Below are positions 10,812 through 22,309 of a DNA stretch of 64,000 nucleotides, piece after piece (position 1 is the stretch's first letter; each line of letters begins with the position of its first letter). Made by a program: the position numbers and the translations under genes. Below the pieces are notes generated by a model. That model made no database searches. It was not told where the DNA came from and saw nothing but the letters and a program-made list of their open reading frames with translations. Origin of the DNA: Riptortus pedestris (taxonomy: Eukaryota; Arthropoda; Insecta; Hemiptera; Alydidae); contig CM032228.1 of assembly GCA_019009955.1 (NCBI GenBank), forward strand, positions 68,093,501-68,157,500, written 5' to 3'.

Positions 10812-11918
10812 CCCTCCGTCGGGCGCGTGATCTCTCAGATACACAGTTTCTATAGAAATATTTGCCACTCCTCCTAGCAGAGAGTGGTGGCGTAGTGCTT
10901 CGAGTTATGTTCTTTATACGTCTCCCCCTCAAGGTCAGTTGTGTCACTTTGTTCGATGGAGTCGTGTGTTTCACCGTCATTCAGTTGTATCTCCTAGATA
11001 CCACGCGCCCGATCTCGTTAGTTTTTTTGAAATCTGTATTTCATAAATATATAGATCAATTAAGTTTCTCTTTATTAAACGGAATCATATAAACCTATTT
11101 TGCTCATAAATGAGCTTTCAAAAGAACTTGTACAAGAAAATATAGAACGACGCAGTGACTACTGTAGACGTTTACCAGCCGAACTAAGGACGAAACTTGA
11201 AGAGTACAGAGACTCATTGGACCATAAATTGAACTCAAGTACAAAACAGCATAAAAAAAGTCATTCCGCTACAATGAACAAAAGAAAATAATGTGAACCA
11301 TGCGAAACTAAAAAGAAATGTAGGTTTACTAATTACTCTTGTGAGATTTGCAAAACCAAAATTTGTTTACAACATAGTTCCATGCCTTGTCCTAATTGTA
11401 ATGCAGCTCTGCAAAAGAAATAATAATTAAACTGCTATTTTTAAAAGGATTGGTGCATTAAAATTTAGATAATTTTTAATAAGTATTATCTAAAAGTGAT
11501 TTCGAGCTACTTATTTTTGAATGAAGTTATATTTAGATAATTTGTTTATATTGTTCACAAACTGAAATGAATTATGTATGATTAAGACATGTGCATTGAA
11601 GCAATTTCGTTTGATATTTGTTTTTTTTAATTATATTTTAAAAATCATCTTTCACGGTTTCAATAATAATGAATCTATAACCAACTTGATTATTTTATCA
11701 ACCAAGATTTTTTTTACTATAATACTTATCAATTTTGAAAATTATTTACTTCTTTCAAACAAATACTTCCTCTGTTATGGTTTCTAATCACACAGTACAC
11801 ATTTTAGTGCAAAATGTATATTAAAAAATTGTATTTCCGTAAAAACGGTTAAGATTGTATCTCTGAGATACACGCGCCCGAAGACGGAAGATTCTTGACG
11901 CGCCCGACCGAGGGTTAA
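10808..11918 (+). mobile_element. piggyBac-like element A, non-autonomous
   Basis: TTAA at 10808-10811 and 11915-11918 flank a 1103-bp element. Terminal repeats are CCCTCCGTCGGGCGCGT on the left and ACGCGCCCGACCGAGGG on the right, matching at 16 of 17 positions when inverted. A GGGCGCGT plus GTATCTC-AGATAC subterminal motif recurs near 10820, 10985-11015 and 11855-11880. TTAA duplications with CCC termini are diagnostic of the piggyBac superfamily. Only the C-terminal end of a transposase remains inside, so the element cannot move itself. Confidence 0.85.
11100..11423 (+). pseudogene. piggyBac-like transposase, C-terminal remnant
   Basis: The frame encodes a segment with RRLPAELR near its start, then a cysteine-rich tail. 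One in-frame stop at 11289-11291 precedes CEPC, CRF, CEIC, a CLQH step and CPNC before the terminal stop at 11421. Cys-His zinc-binding tails of this type end piggyBac transposases and bind the terminal repeats. The catalytic Asp triad and dimerisation region are absent, lost with the internal deletion of element A. The single nonsense codon makes it a pseudogene even as a fragment. The true upstream limit is unclear because there is no start codon before 11100. Confidence 0.75.
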
Positions 11919-11970
11919 AACTAACGTATGTACGGAAGAAAACAAAACAACAGCAGTTAATAACTTAATG

Positions 11971-12200
11971 GGGCTCAGGTTAGCCATGCGAGTTAAAGCG
12001 TTGACCTTTATCTCACATGGTAAACCTAGAGTGGCGAGTTCGATTCTTGCCTGGGCAAAGGAAATTATTTAGTGACGAAATTCATTAAATAACGTCCTAA
12101 AATCCCACCCTGGCTAGAAAAGGGTGGAAACCTGTAGATAACCCGTCCCGATTAGCCTAAGTTGCAAAATGTGGACGTTAATAAATAATAATAATAATAA
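11971..12200 (+). mobile_element. tRNA-derived SINE, full length with target duplication
   Basis: The head GGGGCTCAGGTTAGCCATGC and GAGTTAAAGCG resembles the D-arm of a class II tRNA (Leu or Ser). GAGTTCGATTCTTGCC resembles the B box. A body with CACCCTGGCTAGAAAAGGG and a tail of AATAAT repeats follow. TAACTTAATG directly precedes the element (11961-11970) and follows the tail (12198 onward), a target-site duplication expected from LINE-driven retroposition. Confidence 0.9.
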
Positions 12201-12429
12201 CTTAATGACGAAAGAAATGAACAGAATTTACCTTTTAATTTCAGGTCTTTCTTTTATATTGTTAACTGGTGCAATTCTTTTCTCTTTCGTAGTGGTAAAA
12301 TTATCTTATATTGATATTAAAATTAGACAATCAGTGGTATTTGAAGCTTGGCCATTTGTTTTGTCCCCACCTCCACTAAATCTGGTGTAAAGAATGAGAG
12401 GTGAAATTAACTTTTTGTAACGATCATAG

Positions 12430-13300
12430 ATACCCTTTCGTTGGAAGGGCCATGGATAGCCTTTTATCGGAAGGACCATGGATAGCCATTTGTTGGAAGG
12501 ACCATGGATAGCCTATTATATAGGAAGGACCGTGGATAGCCATTTGTTGGAAGATCCATGTATAGCCTTTTGTTGGAAGGGCCTTGGATTGCCTTACCTT
12601 GGAATACCGTGTATAGCCTTTAGTTAGAAGACCATGGATAGCCTTTTGTTCAAGGGCCATGGATAGCCTCTCGTTGGAAGACCATAAATATCCTTTTGTT
12701 GGAAGAGCCTTGGATTGCCTTTCGTTGGAAAACCATGAATAGCCTTTCGTGGGAAGGACCATGGACAGCCATTTGTTGGAAAGTCCATGGATAGCCTTTT
12801 GTTCATGGGCCATGGATAGCTTCTCGTCGGAAGGACCATGGATAGCTTCTCGTTGGAAGGGCCATGGATAGATTCTCGTCGGAAGGACCATGGATAGCTT
12901 CTCGTTGGAAGGGCCATGGATAGCCTCTCGTTAGAAGGGCCATGGATAGATTCTCGTCGGAAGGACCATGGATAGCTTCTCGTTGGAAGGGCCATGGATA
13001 GCCTCTCGTTAGAAGGGCCATGGATAGATTCTCGTCGGAAGGACCATGGATAGATTCTCGTCGGAAGGACCATAGATAGCTTCTCGTTGGAAGGGCCATG
13101 GATAGATTCTCGTCGGAAGGACCATAGATAGCTTCTCGTTGGAAGGGCCATGGATAGCCTCTCGTTAGAAGGGCCATGGATAGATTCTCGTTAGAAGGGC
13201 CATGGATAGATTCTCGTCGGAAGGACCATGGATAGCTTCTCGTTGGAAGGGCCATGGATAGTTTCTCGTTGGAAGGTTCATGGATAGTCTTTTGTTTGAA
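12430..13300. repeat. 26-bp minisatellite, about 33 units
   Basis: The unit is CCATGGATAG, then a 7-base variable block such as CTTCTCG, then TTGGAAGGG, repeating every 26 bp (for example CCATGG at 12966 and 12992). Higher-order variants alternate in the 12840-13260 part. Because 26 is not a multiple of three and the unit lacks stops on the minus strand, all three minus frames stay open and each yields the same 26-residue period. I take these frames (12424-12891, 12624-13151, 12803-13327) as a by-product, not as protein genes. Confidence 0.95.
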
Positions 13301-13329
13301 GACTATTTCTGCCTGCCAGCTTGCCAATA

Positions 13330-14515
13330 TGCCGTTCTGCCCGTCTCTTCTTATTTTCCCTTTTTTCTCTTATTATAAAAAAAAAAAAAAATAATTATGC
13401 GCCATATTCTATATGTCTTCTTGCTATGGAGAGGTTTGAAAATTCCATTTTATGTTTTGTAAGATAATACTGCTTAATCACTGAAAAAATCATCAAATTC
13501 TCTTATATAGGTGTTTGCAGACTTGAAGTAGGATATAAATCTGAAGAGAGTACCAATCATTTGCGCGATACAGTATTTGTATAACTATGTTCGAATTTAT
13601 GTATTTAGTTTTTACTCTGTCCCAATCATGGACATTGTGAGTTTTACATTCAACTGCGGGTTAAAAGTTTTACTTCTGAGTCCTAATGGAGGGATATATT
13701 ATAAAATTGTAATCCTTTAACATTAAGCATGCTTCCATTCAGTCCATTCTTCTGATAGTTTATTCTATATATTAATGGTCTGTTGGGCACTTCGCTAAAC
13801 ATTATTGATATCATTGAAAAATATTTTACATCACTCTGATCTGAAAGTAGTTATTTTCGCCACCGTATGTAAGTATGGAAAGTGGGTCTTTTTATAATAA
13901 ATTGAAACAGCTGTTCTCTTTCCCACTCTAGGGAGGGAAAAACTTTTCCCTCCCTTTAATGAAGTTACAGTTTTCAACGCTAGGTTACGCTAGCGTTTCT
14001 ATTCGAAAAACGATTTATATTTTAGTTATTTTAAAGCACTAAAGATATTATTGGTCGATTACTTATCATTAGAAAATATAATTATACTAATTTAACTTAG
14101 TTTTATTATAAAATTCGTTTATGTAATTTAAAAGAGTTCTGTATAAATCCAAATTTGTGACATTGTTGTCATTTGTTATCAACTAATCGATTGTCGCAGC
14201 TACATCTCATGTTTACAAACCACTTATTTTATTTATACAAAATGGCTGGGAGCATACCAGAAAATTTAATGAAGGAAGCCACTAAAATTGTTGAGTTGTA
14301 AATGTTTGAATTTGTTATAAATTTATTTCAAATAATAAAGAATTGTGTTTGAAAGAGTTATTAAAGTTATGTTACTTGCATCAGGTTAGTGCTCTAAATC
14401 AGCTGTTCAGAAATAATCGATACTACAGAATGCAAAACAAATCATTTAATATGATAATACTTAATAATTACGAGTTTAAATTATATTTCGCATTTTTTGC
14501 CTCGTGATGTAAAGT
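13330..14515. other. Unassigned stretch with one short palindrome
   Basis: An A-rich run lies at 13377-13391 and a near-perfect 26-bp palindrome at 13930-13955, whose arms are AGGGAGGGAAAA and TTTTCCCTCCCT. No other feature is recognised. Confidence 0.45.
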
Positions 14516-14521
14516 ATCGTT

Positions 14522-14645
14522 CATAACTCGAGCGGAAAGTGAGTTTCCAATGCTCGATCTAATTTCCAGCCTCGGCTTCGCCTCGGCTGTAAAACATCTC
14601 GCACAGGAAACAGTCACTTTCCGCCCTTGTAATGAAATATACTAT
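14522..14645. repeat. Imperfect long palindrome
   Basis: GCGGAAAGTGAGTTTCC on the left is mirrored by GGAAACAGTCACTTTCCGC on the right. The centre contains CCTCGGCTTCGCCTCGG. It recalls the palindrome at 4910-5022 and may belong to a foldback or MITE family. Confidence 0.6.
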
Positions 14646-14659
14646 TGTCTAGACTGTCT

Positions 14660-15900
14660 TGTACATCATTAGTATTTATACCTGATTGTGCTATAATCCA
14701 TTCTATTGCAATTTTGCAGTTTCTCAGTCAGTATTGTAGTATCGTCCTAATTTGTAATATTTTTATGTATTTGGTTGTTGGATTTTGGTTGTTATCTTGC
14801 CAATAGTCATTTTGTTGTCAGTGAAAACAATATATCAATGTGCCATGGTCTCATATGATTTTTATAATATTATTTCATAAATTAATAATATATTAAGAAG
14901 TGATCAGATCTTTTTTTTAAAATTGGTCAAAAATCAATTATTTTTTTAAGGTATAGTTTTAAATGAATTAAAAATATTTTAAACATGAAAACTACCCTGA
15001 ACATACAAAATTTAATGTTACGTTACTCTTTTTGTTGATATTTATATATATTTAGAAAATAAAAATAAAAGAAAGCAATGAATTCCATTTAGAGATCAGA
15101 TTTAAAATTTAAATGTATAATTCACTGAGATAATCTAAATTGTTTTAGATAATCGAAATTAACTAAAACCTTTTTTATAATTGCCATATCAGACAATTGA
15201 GAATAAATAAAACTCAAATACTCACATTTAATCAACTGGATAATTATTTTTTAAAGAATTATTATTGGAAAAATTACATATCATAAATTTGTTCGGATAT
15301 TATAAGGATAAATATAATATCTATGAAGCTCAAACTTTACAATTATGTTTTTATTATTTATGTATTATGCCGTTTAAGCTGATTTATCTACAGGAAAATA
15401 AGCTACTGAGGTTTAGGCTACGAACCTTTACTGGTTTGTATTTGCAATTAACTTACCCAGGAAAAACTCTACATCCGTTTCTTTTATACAACAAATAATT
15501 TGATCGATGTACTTATATAAAAATATAATATGATAATTGTTTACCTATATAACTTTGTTAAGCAGTTCAATTTAGAAATTAAATGATATCAAAAATGAAC
15601 GCAAACTGCTGGGAAGATTAACTTTTATTCAAACCACCCATTAAAATTTAATAGAACTATTACAGCTTTACAAGGAACTTCCAACACGTACCACAATGAA
15701 AGAGTAGAAATAATTAATATACATAAAGAACCGATTCCCTGACAGGAGTATTATGATCGACATTAACCCTCATTTCCCAAAACATATATAAAAATAGCAC
15801 AAAAAACTACTGCTCAATATTAAAACTCTATACAAACAAGCCCATGAATGTGTAAATTATAAAAGAAAACTGGGCAATGAAAATAGGAACCAGAAAAGCA
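14660..15900. other. Unassigned A+T-rich stretch
   Basis: A 77-codon plus frame at 15265-15498 has no recognised domain. The 3' part from about 15560 may be badly decayed sequence of the Penelope-like remnant that follows, but I cannot show that. Confidence 0.4.
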
Positions 15901-15989
15901 GGGATAAGAAATTAAATTAGATCATAATAAAATAATAAAACGGAAACAAGGACAAGTACAAGGAGGACCATTTGAGAAGAAACCTTAGT

Positions 15990-16569
15990 TGAAACAAACA
16001 TCCGTCGATGAATATATAAAACAAGAAGATAAAGAATGTACAAATAGAAATTAAAAAAAAAATCATGGAGGGAAAAATTATAATGAATAATAAAGTGAGG
16101 GCAAATGTAATTTTTATATCCATTAAGTAACACCTAAAAAAGAGAACAAAGAAGAGAAGTAGTTTGTAAAAATTTTCCTCCATCCAAATACGCATAAAAT
16201 TGAAATAAATTTTAGCATGACAAAATATAAAAGACGAATACAAAGCAAATAGTTCATAAACATAGATGTAATTGCTGCTATTTAGATCATATTGGAGCAC
16301 TTACTAAATAAAAAAAAAAAAAAAAAACAACAACAACAAATAGCCCAGCATGTGAAAATCACAGATAACAAAAAAAAATAAATGCCAAACCGCCTTCTCT
16401 GAACAAGCAGTACAAAACAGTCGTAACTTTAATTTTGACATTGTGCAAATTGTGGATAGGGAAACAGCAGACATAATAGAAAATATTTATATAGCGGAAA
16501 ATAAGGAGGCAATAAATAAGAAAAATAAATTAAAATATTTATCAAACAATTTTATAAGACTTAATACAG
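15990..16569 (+). pseudogene. Penelope-like element, GIY-YIG region remnant
   Basis: A segment near 16267-16309 reads CNCCYLDHIGALTK, resembling the CNxC...YIGQTKR start of the GIY-YIG endonuclease domain of Penelope-like retroelements. After an A-rich gap, 16425-16560 reads NFNFDIVQIVDRE, then NIYIAENKEAINKK, resembling the F-x-F...ILDRE...E..YI...E end of that domain. Stops and frameshifts lie between. The region is collinear with 22310-22926. The reverse transcriptase part is not visible. The element is cut at 16570 by piggyBac-like element B. Confidence 0.55.
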
Positions 16570-17391
16570 TTAACACGTTTGCTGTATCGGTCCCGATCGT
16601 CATCAAGTCTATCAGGACGGGTCCCCTCTCCTTCAGTCTACTCCAAAAAACGAAGGCTGTAGCAAGCTTATTATGAGAGATATTTTAACGGGGATTGGTT
16701 GTAATTTATTCTTAGAACCTGTAGATTTAGTTAATCTAGAAAAATACCATAGGACGCCGGGGACCGTAACCGTCTAGAAATAGAGACTCGATTTGGGTAC
16801 GGCACCACCCCCCGGCGCCCGATGCTAATTCCAGTCACAACTTGGTCAAAAATGAACTGACTTGAATCTGTTTTACTTTCCATACCCCTAATTCACTCAT
16901 TTTCCGTTGTGTTGCACATAATATGTCTTGTGGTCGGAAATTAGTAGAGTAAGCACTATCTGTAACTCATGCCAAATAGCAGTGAAAGCGAGAGTGATAC
17001 GACTTCATGTGATAGTTTTACAGACAAGAACTATTTGCCCTCATGTTCTAGTTCAACTACTGACCTAGAAGAGCTTACAAGTTTAGAGTGCTTATTGAAA
17101 ATAACAGCTGACAATGTGATAAAATATTTACATTAGTTGTAGACGACATCGGACGCCGGGGACGGCACCTGGCTTTGCTAGAGCTAGTTATGGGGTTGAA
17201 GGACTAATGCACCTGCTAATTCATTCATTTAGTTCACTAGAATTGTCAAGAGATAGCGTTACCTTCGAAAACTACATCGGTCCCCGGGGTCCGATACAGA
17301 TTTTAACGTTAGGAGAGGCATCGGACGCCGGGGACCGGTGCAGATGGTGGTGGAGTATATCATATATAGACAGCAGCAGCGAACGTGTTAA
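16570..17391 (+). mobile_element. piggyBac-like element B, non-autonomous
   Basis: TTAA at 16570-16573 and 17388-17391 flank 814 bp. The ends are CACGTTTGCTG and CAGCGAACGTG (10 of 11 positions match when inverted). GC-rich near-palindromic motifs of the type GGACGCCGGGGACCG occur at about 16752, 16805 (inverted), 17151, 17279 (inverted) and 17323, standing out in A+T-rich surroundings. A short transposase-like N-terminal frame lies inside. The element has inserted into the Penelope-like remnant. Confidence 0.8.
16969..17136 (+). pseudogene. piggyBac-like transposase N-terminal stub (55 codons)
   Basis: The frame starts with an ATG and encodes a Ser/Asp/Glu-rich peptide including SESESD, DKNYLPS and TDLEEL. 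Acidic, Ser-rich N-termini with an NYLPS-like or PEYSPS-like step are common in piggyBac transposases; the frame in element C has PEYSPSDEE at the equivalent place. It ends at TAG after 55 codons, so catalytic and zinc domains are gone. It could be chance, but its position inside a TTAA-flanked element supports the reading. Confidence 0.5.
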
Positions 17392-17396
17392 TAAAT

Positions 17397-17890
17397 ATCA
17401 AATATACTAGACGTATATACAAAAATTAAAAATAGTCAATTTACCCGTTGTAGATATGCCTCGGTAAGTATAGTTAAAGATGAAGTAGTTTAGTTTGCTA
17501 TAATTGCCTAGTAAAAAATAACGATGTGCTAAAATAGTTGTAGGTAATTATGTAAATGAGGACAACTCTATTATACATTATATTATCGTATATTATAATA
17601 TGAAAATGTTATAAAAAAATGACGATGGTTGTAAAAAGAAACAAACGTTGCAATTTATTATTTTATTTATTGCTTACAAGGATTTTCCCTATAACAAGGA
17701 GTTGGCCTTATATAATGAGGTTAGTTTTTTATATTAGTAGCTTATATATAAACATATTTTTACAAACTAGAATTGAGTATAACTGACAAGAATTTACTAA
17801 TAGATAGGTATAATAGTACTAAATAAACAAAAAAAAAACAATTAAGAGAAGAAGAGAAATTTAATAATGTTAACTCAGACAAGATTCGCG
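17397..17890. other. Unassigned A+T-rich stretch
   Basis: Nothing recognised; it may include the untranslated 3' end of the LINE that follows on the minus strand. Confidence 0.4.
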
Positions 17891-17896
17891 ACTATT

Positions 17897-18757
17897 TCAT
17901 AAATATTTAAAAATGTTAATATATACTTCTCTAGTTGCATTATTTAGAATATTATGAAGTTGTGAATTATCTGCTGGCTGTTTGATGAATGGTAAATACT
18001 GTTCTCTGAAAGGGGAGTAAATAGGGCAATGAAGCATTAGATGATAAATGTCCTCATTCATATTTAAGTTACACAATGTGCAAATTTCTTTTGGATTAAT
18101 ATTATAGTATACATTTTTCATTGAAAACTTTATACAATAGTTGCTGGGCGTTCATAGCTGTGCAATGGTTTTTAAAATTTGGAATGGCAAACCTATTGTT
18201 AGAAATTCCTGAGGTAAACCGGTAGTTGTGAAAATTGACTTTTGTAACAGACTATTTGAAATTTGGAGTTTTTCAAAGTCTATAGAAAGTAATTTACTTT
18301 GGTATGCTTCTACTATTGAGCTAATGTGTAATTTAATTAAGTTTTTGTCTTGAGTTAGCCAGATGTCCATGAAATTTAAAGAGTTTAGTAGGTTTTTAAT
18401 TTGAAATACCCAATTAAATCTGATAATATTTGTCGGACTCTGATCTAATAATAGGAGCCTATTATAGCAGATCCTGGGGAATCTTTCTCTATCCATTGAT
18501 AATATTTTACACAACCTCTGAAGAGTTGATTTCATAATATGAGTTGACACAAATTCCGAGCCTGTTTTTAGTCTAATGATGTAGTTAGGAGTGTTTCTAA
18601 GAAGCTGAAATAGATGTTTGTAAAAGTTTGTTTCTCCTTGCTCGAGGTAATTGAGGTATCTAAGACTACAAACTGGTGCTCCATATACCAATACCGACCT
18701 AACTATAGAATTTAATAGATTTTTGGTAGCATTCCAACTGTGGCATTTTGACCCCAC
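17897..18757 (-). pseudogene. LINE ORF2 C-terminal region, 5'-truncated
   Basis: The upstream 201-codon frame (18152-18757) contains SVLVYGAPVC, LEQGETNFYKHLF and NTPNYIIRLKTG. These are typical of the segment after the reverse transcriptase fingers-palm in non-LTR retrotransposons, where a line such as VLLYGAE.W and Q..F.R..L....TP is followed by G. The second frame (17897-18121) has CTLCNLNMNEDIYHLMLHCPIY, a C-x2-C...H...C zinc knuckle of the ORF2 C-terminus. About 30 bases and a frameshift separate the two frames. The catalytic YADD region and endonuclease are absent. Its C-terminal layout resembles the LINE at 28941-29695. Clade assignment within the Jockey/CR1/L2-type group is not possible by eye. 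Confidence 0.8.
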
Positions 18758-18789
18758 CTGTATGTTGCAATTAGTTAACTAGTAGTTGA

Positions 18790-20925
18790 ATTAAAGTATA
18801 GTGTATGTTAATGTCATTAAAATAACTCTTTCTAAATTTATATCCAAGTAATCCCTTGAGAAGGAGTGAGGACACAGGATGTGCCGGGAATAAAATAAAT
18901 GTGTGTATATGACTCAAATGACGACGTTTTTTTTCTCACCTGTAATGGCTCAAAAAACGTTGACATTCGTGTGTGAGTACTTTTTTCTCACTGTAAATGC
19001 TCTTTAGTTGGATTATTCCGTTATTTTGATTCCAAAATTTTCAAATTTGATATTTAAACTTTTTCTTTTTATGAAATTCGTAAATGAATGATATAGAGCT
19101 TTCTTAAATCTCCGTTATTATTTAGTAGGAAAGAAATAAAATACCATACCTGTAATTGTTGCTAAGAACGTTTTTCTGTGACTTAAGAGATAAATGGTCA
19201 TATCTATTTATATATTATTTTTTTTTAATTTCTACATTTGGTAAACCTCCTATCCAACGATTTTCCATGATGATGTATTATCACTTAAAATCCTACACCC
19301 ATTTTAGGCCGTATGTGTTCGGGAAGGGTTATTACCAAAAGAAAAATAGAGAATAGAGATTTCTAGTAATATTTCCTGTGTGTGAGTAGTCTATAAAATG
19401 ATATGGTTGAAGGCATGTTTTCAGAATTATATTTCTTTATTTTTCTCAAAATTAGATAACCTCTAAAGAAATGTATTGTTGCAATGTTAATATTCGAAGC
19501 TACAATAGCTGGATCATAATGATGCCATTCATACGACAAAGGCTCAAAATCTCCACAGGAAAAAGAATATAGCAACAATAAACATTAAACAATGAGAATC
19601 GTTTTAAAAGGCAAAATATTTGGGAATTAAGGAATTTTCATCATCATTTAATTTGAGTCTTCACCTTTCTTCAGCCTATTAGCACAACGGATTAATTTAA
19701 TCCACGAAATTCATCTTGTTTTTGCCTCACCACCATCAATTATATATAAAGCCCTTAATTAATTTCTTACAACAGACGGAAAATTAGTATAAAATTTGTA
19801 CTCCATCAAGAAGCTAAAACTGTTAAAAGCTAAAACTTACTCCCATATAATCATAATATAGTATATTGGATAAAATATAAAAAGAAATAAAATTAAATAG
19901 AACATTAACATCTCAGGGTCGGATAACAACCTTTCTTTTGTGGGTCAAGAAAGTCCTATTTATATCTTACACCAAAAATTTTAAAAATCACATATGAATG
20001 GGAAAAACTAGAAAGGGTAGATAGAAGACCAACATGCATTCGAAAATTAGTTTTTGAAAATCGTATTTTAACTTCATTCTCACCAGACTTAAGAACAATG
20101 GTCCCCTGTACGGAACATTCATGCACAACCTTATTAACATGCAATAACAGAGCCCAGGTTGTAATTGAATCGAGTTGCTATACAACATAATATAGCAAGA
20201 AACTTTACGAAGTATAGCAATTAGCAGATATGCTAACAGAGGTTTCATGAATACCCACCCTATTCCCTTAATCTTGATCCATTATACTAAACGATATTGT
20301 TTATAATACATTATTATTTATTAGCCTTTCTCAATTAGCCTTAGTAGCACTGGATGCTAACAAATATCATTTATTGAGGCATTCTAGCCAACATTTTCAA
20401 TTATAAATTTTAACAAAGCTTAATGACTTTATTTATGATTTTAAACATAATTTGTTCTTTGCTCTCTTCCGATAAAAGTAATATTAAGGAAGATATAATT
20501 TTTTTTTTCCGGCTAAATCCACAAAAAAACAACAAATACTGAAAAATAGCTTGTTGTACCTAGGAATAGTTGACTCTCAAATGGAAAAGTTTACCGAAAT
20601 TCTTTAACATACGACATAGGGGCGTACAATGAAACATACATACTGCAGACATGAATTTTAATTTGAATATGATTGTTCATAGAATGACTGAAGAGAGAAA
20701 AACTTTTAACACTGCTGAATTTAAATAGACTTTCACAGAAACCATAGGTGTTTGTGTATTTTCCCCTTTTACAACTGTTATAATTAAAAAGGTAGATGAG
20801 ATATTTCATTCGACTCAACTATTTCATGGTTTCAGCTGTTTTTTTTTTTTATGATTCAATGGCATTGCTTTTAGAGCAAAATAAATTATTTATCAGAAAA
20901 CAGGGAGTTCAAACAAGTCTGCAGA
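18790..20925. other. Unassigned A+T-rich stretch
   Basis: No repeat family, RNA or protein domain recognised. The many 60- to 90-codon frames look like chance. Confidence 0.45.
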
Positions 20926-20929
20926 TAAA

Positions 20930-21300
20930 ATAAACCGATCGGTTAGATACTCTCAAAGTATGTTTATAAAATCGACTCAGCGTTGAACAAAGAAAAAAAG
21001 AAATATGGAGTGAAACGTTGCACAGCTGATTGGAAGGAACCATCCAATCTGCCGATAGCCTTCCATATTTCTTGACGCCTCCTTTTAATGGAGCACATTA
21101 ATAAACTCCAGCTAACCATTAGTCAAACTCCACTCCCCCAGAGATCCCTTAACGAGAATTAATTATGGAGACGCATTCTGTAAAATCAGCTGAAACGTTT
21201 TCCGTAGCCAGTTATCTGTAACCTGAATCACCCTCAGATAGGCATCTACTTTGTTGAGGAAATCCCAGATGATCGCTTGTCTCACAGGGAAGATGTATTA
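20930..21300. other. G+C-richer single-copy island
   Basis: This stretch holds no family seen elsewhere in the window and is less A+T-rich. It has several short inverted repeats, for example AATATGGAGTGAAAC against the later CTTCCATATTTCTTG. There is no convincing coding frame. It is a candidate for conserved non-coding DNA. Confidence 0.3.
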
Positions 21301-21399
21301 TAGGTTTCATAAGAAGAGATTTATGGAAGTCGTTATAAGGTTTTGTTGAGCAAATATACCTGCTTACTTGATTATACTTAACATGAATAAAATTATATT

Positions 21400-21847
21400 A
21401 TTCATTACTCTATTATACATAACTACTCACGTTAAACTAATAATACTGTTATGCAATAAACCACATTATTCCCTTAACCTTAAATACCAAATATTGTTTT
21501 CAAGAGACCTTTATTATACGACATATATGCAAATATGTCGGTTCTGGTGACCCCCACCCTCGTCTTAAGTTTTTGAACTACTTAAATTTGATTGATTGAG
21601 ATAAAAATTCTGTTATATTCTGATATATTACAGTAATTGTTTTTCTTTTCGGTGTGAGTTGGATTGGCAGACCTGTTTGTTTACATTTCAGACGCTTCCC
21701 GCCTGGAAGGGAAAGATTTCTTATTACCGTTTGTATTTATTCATTTAATTTTCAAGGTGGTGTTGTGTTACCAGTATGTAGATTTATCTATTACTAAACT
21801 TCTCGAGGGGAAACCTGCTTAGTTTATGCAGCCCCTGCGTAACGGAC
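21400..21847 (+). mobile_element. AGCAG-family element, 3' half
   Basis: Family interior blocks (AAATACCAAATATTGTTTTC, TTATATTCTGATATATTACA, GTTGTGTTACCAGTATGTAG) lead to the diverged inverted repeat GGGGAAACCTGCTTAG, hairpin GCAGCCCCTGCGT and AACGGAC before T. The 5' half is missing. Confidence 0.8.
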
Positions 21848-21849
21848 TT

Positions 21850-22206
21850 TTATTTATTCTGTGATTTTATTTACTGATGCCAGCATGATTAATGACCCTG
21901 CTGTAATGTATATAGATTCTATTGACTTTGTTGTTTTATGTGTAGCTCTGAAAGATGGAGACCATGGCCTTTGAAAGCGCTTAACGCTGAAATAAAAAAA
22001 CTTGTGAAGAAATGGACGTTTTTTTTTCTCACCAAGCAGAGGAAGAACTTTCATTCAACATATTATTTTCTTTCTTTGGTAAAAAAAAAAAAAAAAGAAA
22101 TATTTTTAATTGCCATACATTTAATTATTTCATATTCTTTGGTAAAATGAGGACATATCTTATGAATTATGAGCAGATCGACCTAAGCATTTGATTCGAT
22201 TTTTTA
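21850..22206. other. Unassigned stretch
   Basis: Nothing recognised; A and T runs near 22020 and 22081-22096. Confidence 0.4.
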
Positions 22207-22300
22207 TGTTTATTATTATTTACGTCCAGTTTAAAAAACTAAACTATGTCTAATCGAGACGAGTTATCTACAGGTTACCACATTTTAGCTGGATAAAAGA
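22207..22300 (-). mobile_element. SINE 3' fragment
   Basis: Read on the minus strand this matches the last 90 bp of the SINE (GTAACCTGTAGATAACTCGTC, GATTAGACATAG) and its AATAAT tail. Confidence 0.6.
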
Positions 22301-22309
22301 TATAATAGA

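Noticed and set aside
11971..12060. A functional tRNA gene
   Set aside because: The A/B-box-like sequence is part of a repeated SINE with diverged stems and an AATAAT tail; it does not fold as a clean tRNA by eye.
12424..13327. Three overlapping minus frames of 155-175 codons
   Set aside because: They are products of the 26-bp minisatellite, which is stop-free in all minus frames, with no unique flanking protein.
15912..16300. Hydrophobic minus-strand frames of 73 and 127 codons
   Set aside because: They are antisense to the Penelope-like remnant; Phe/Leu/Tyr richness comes from A-rich plus-strand sequence.
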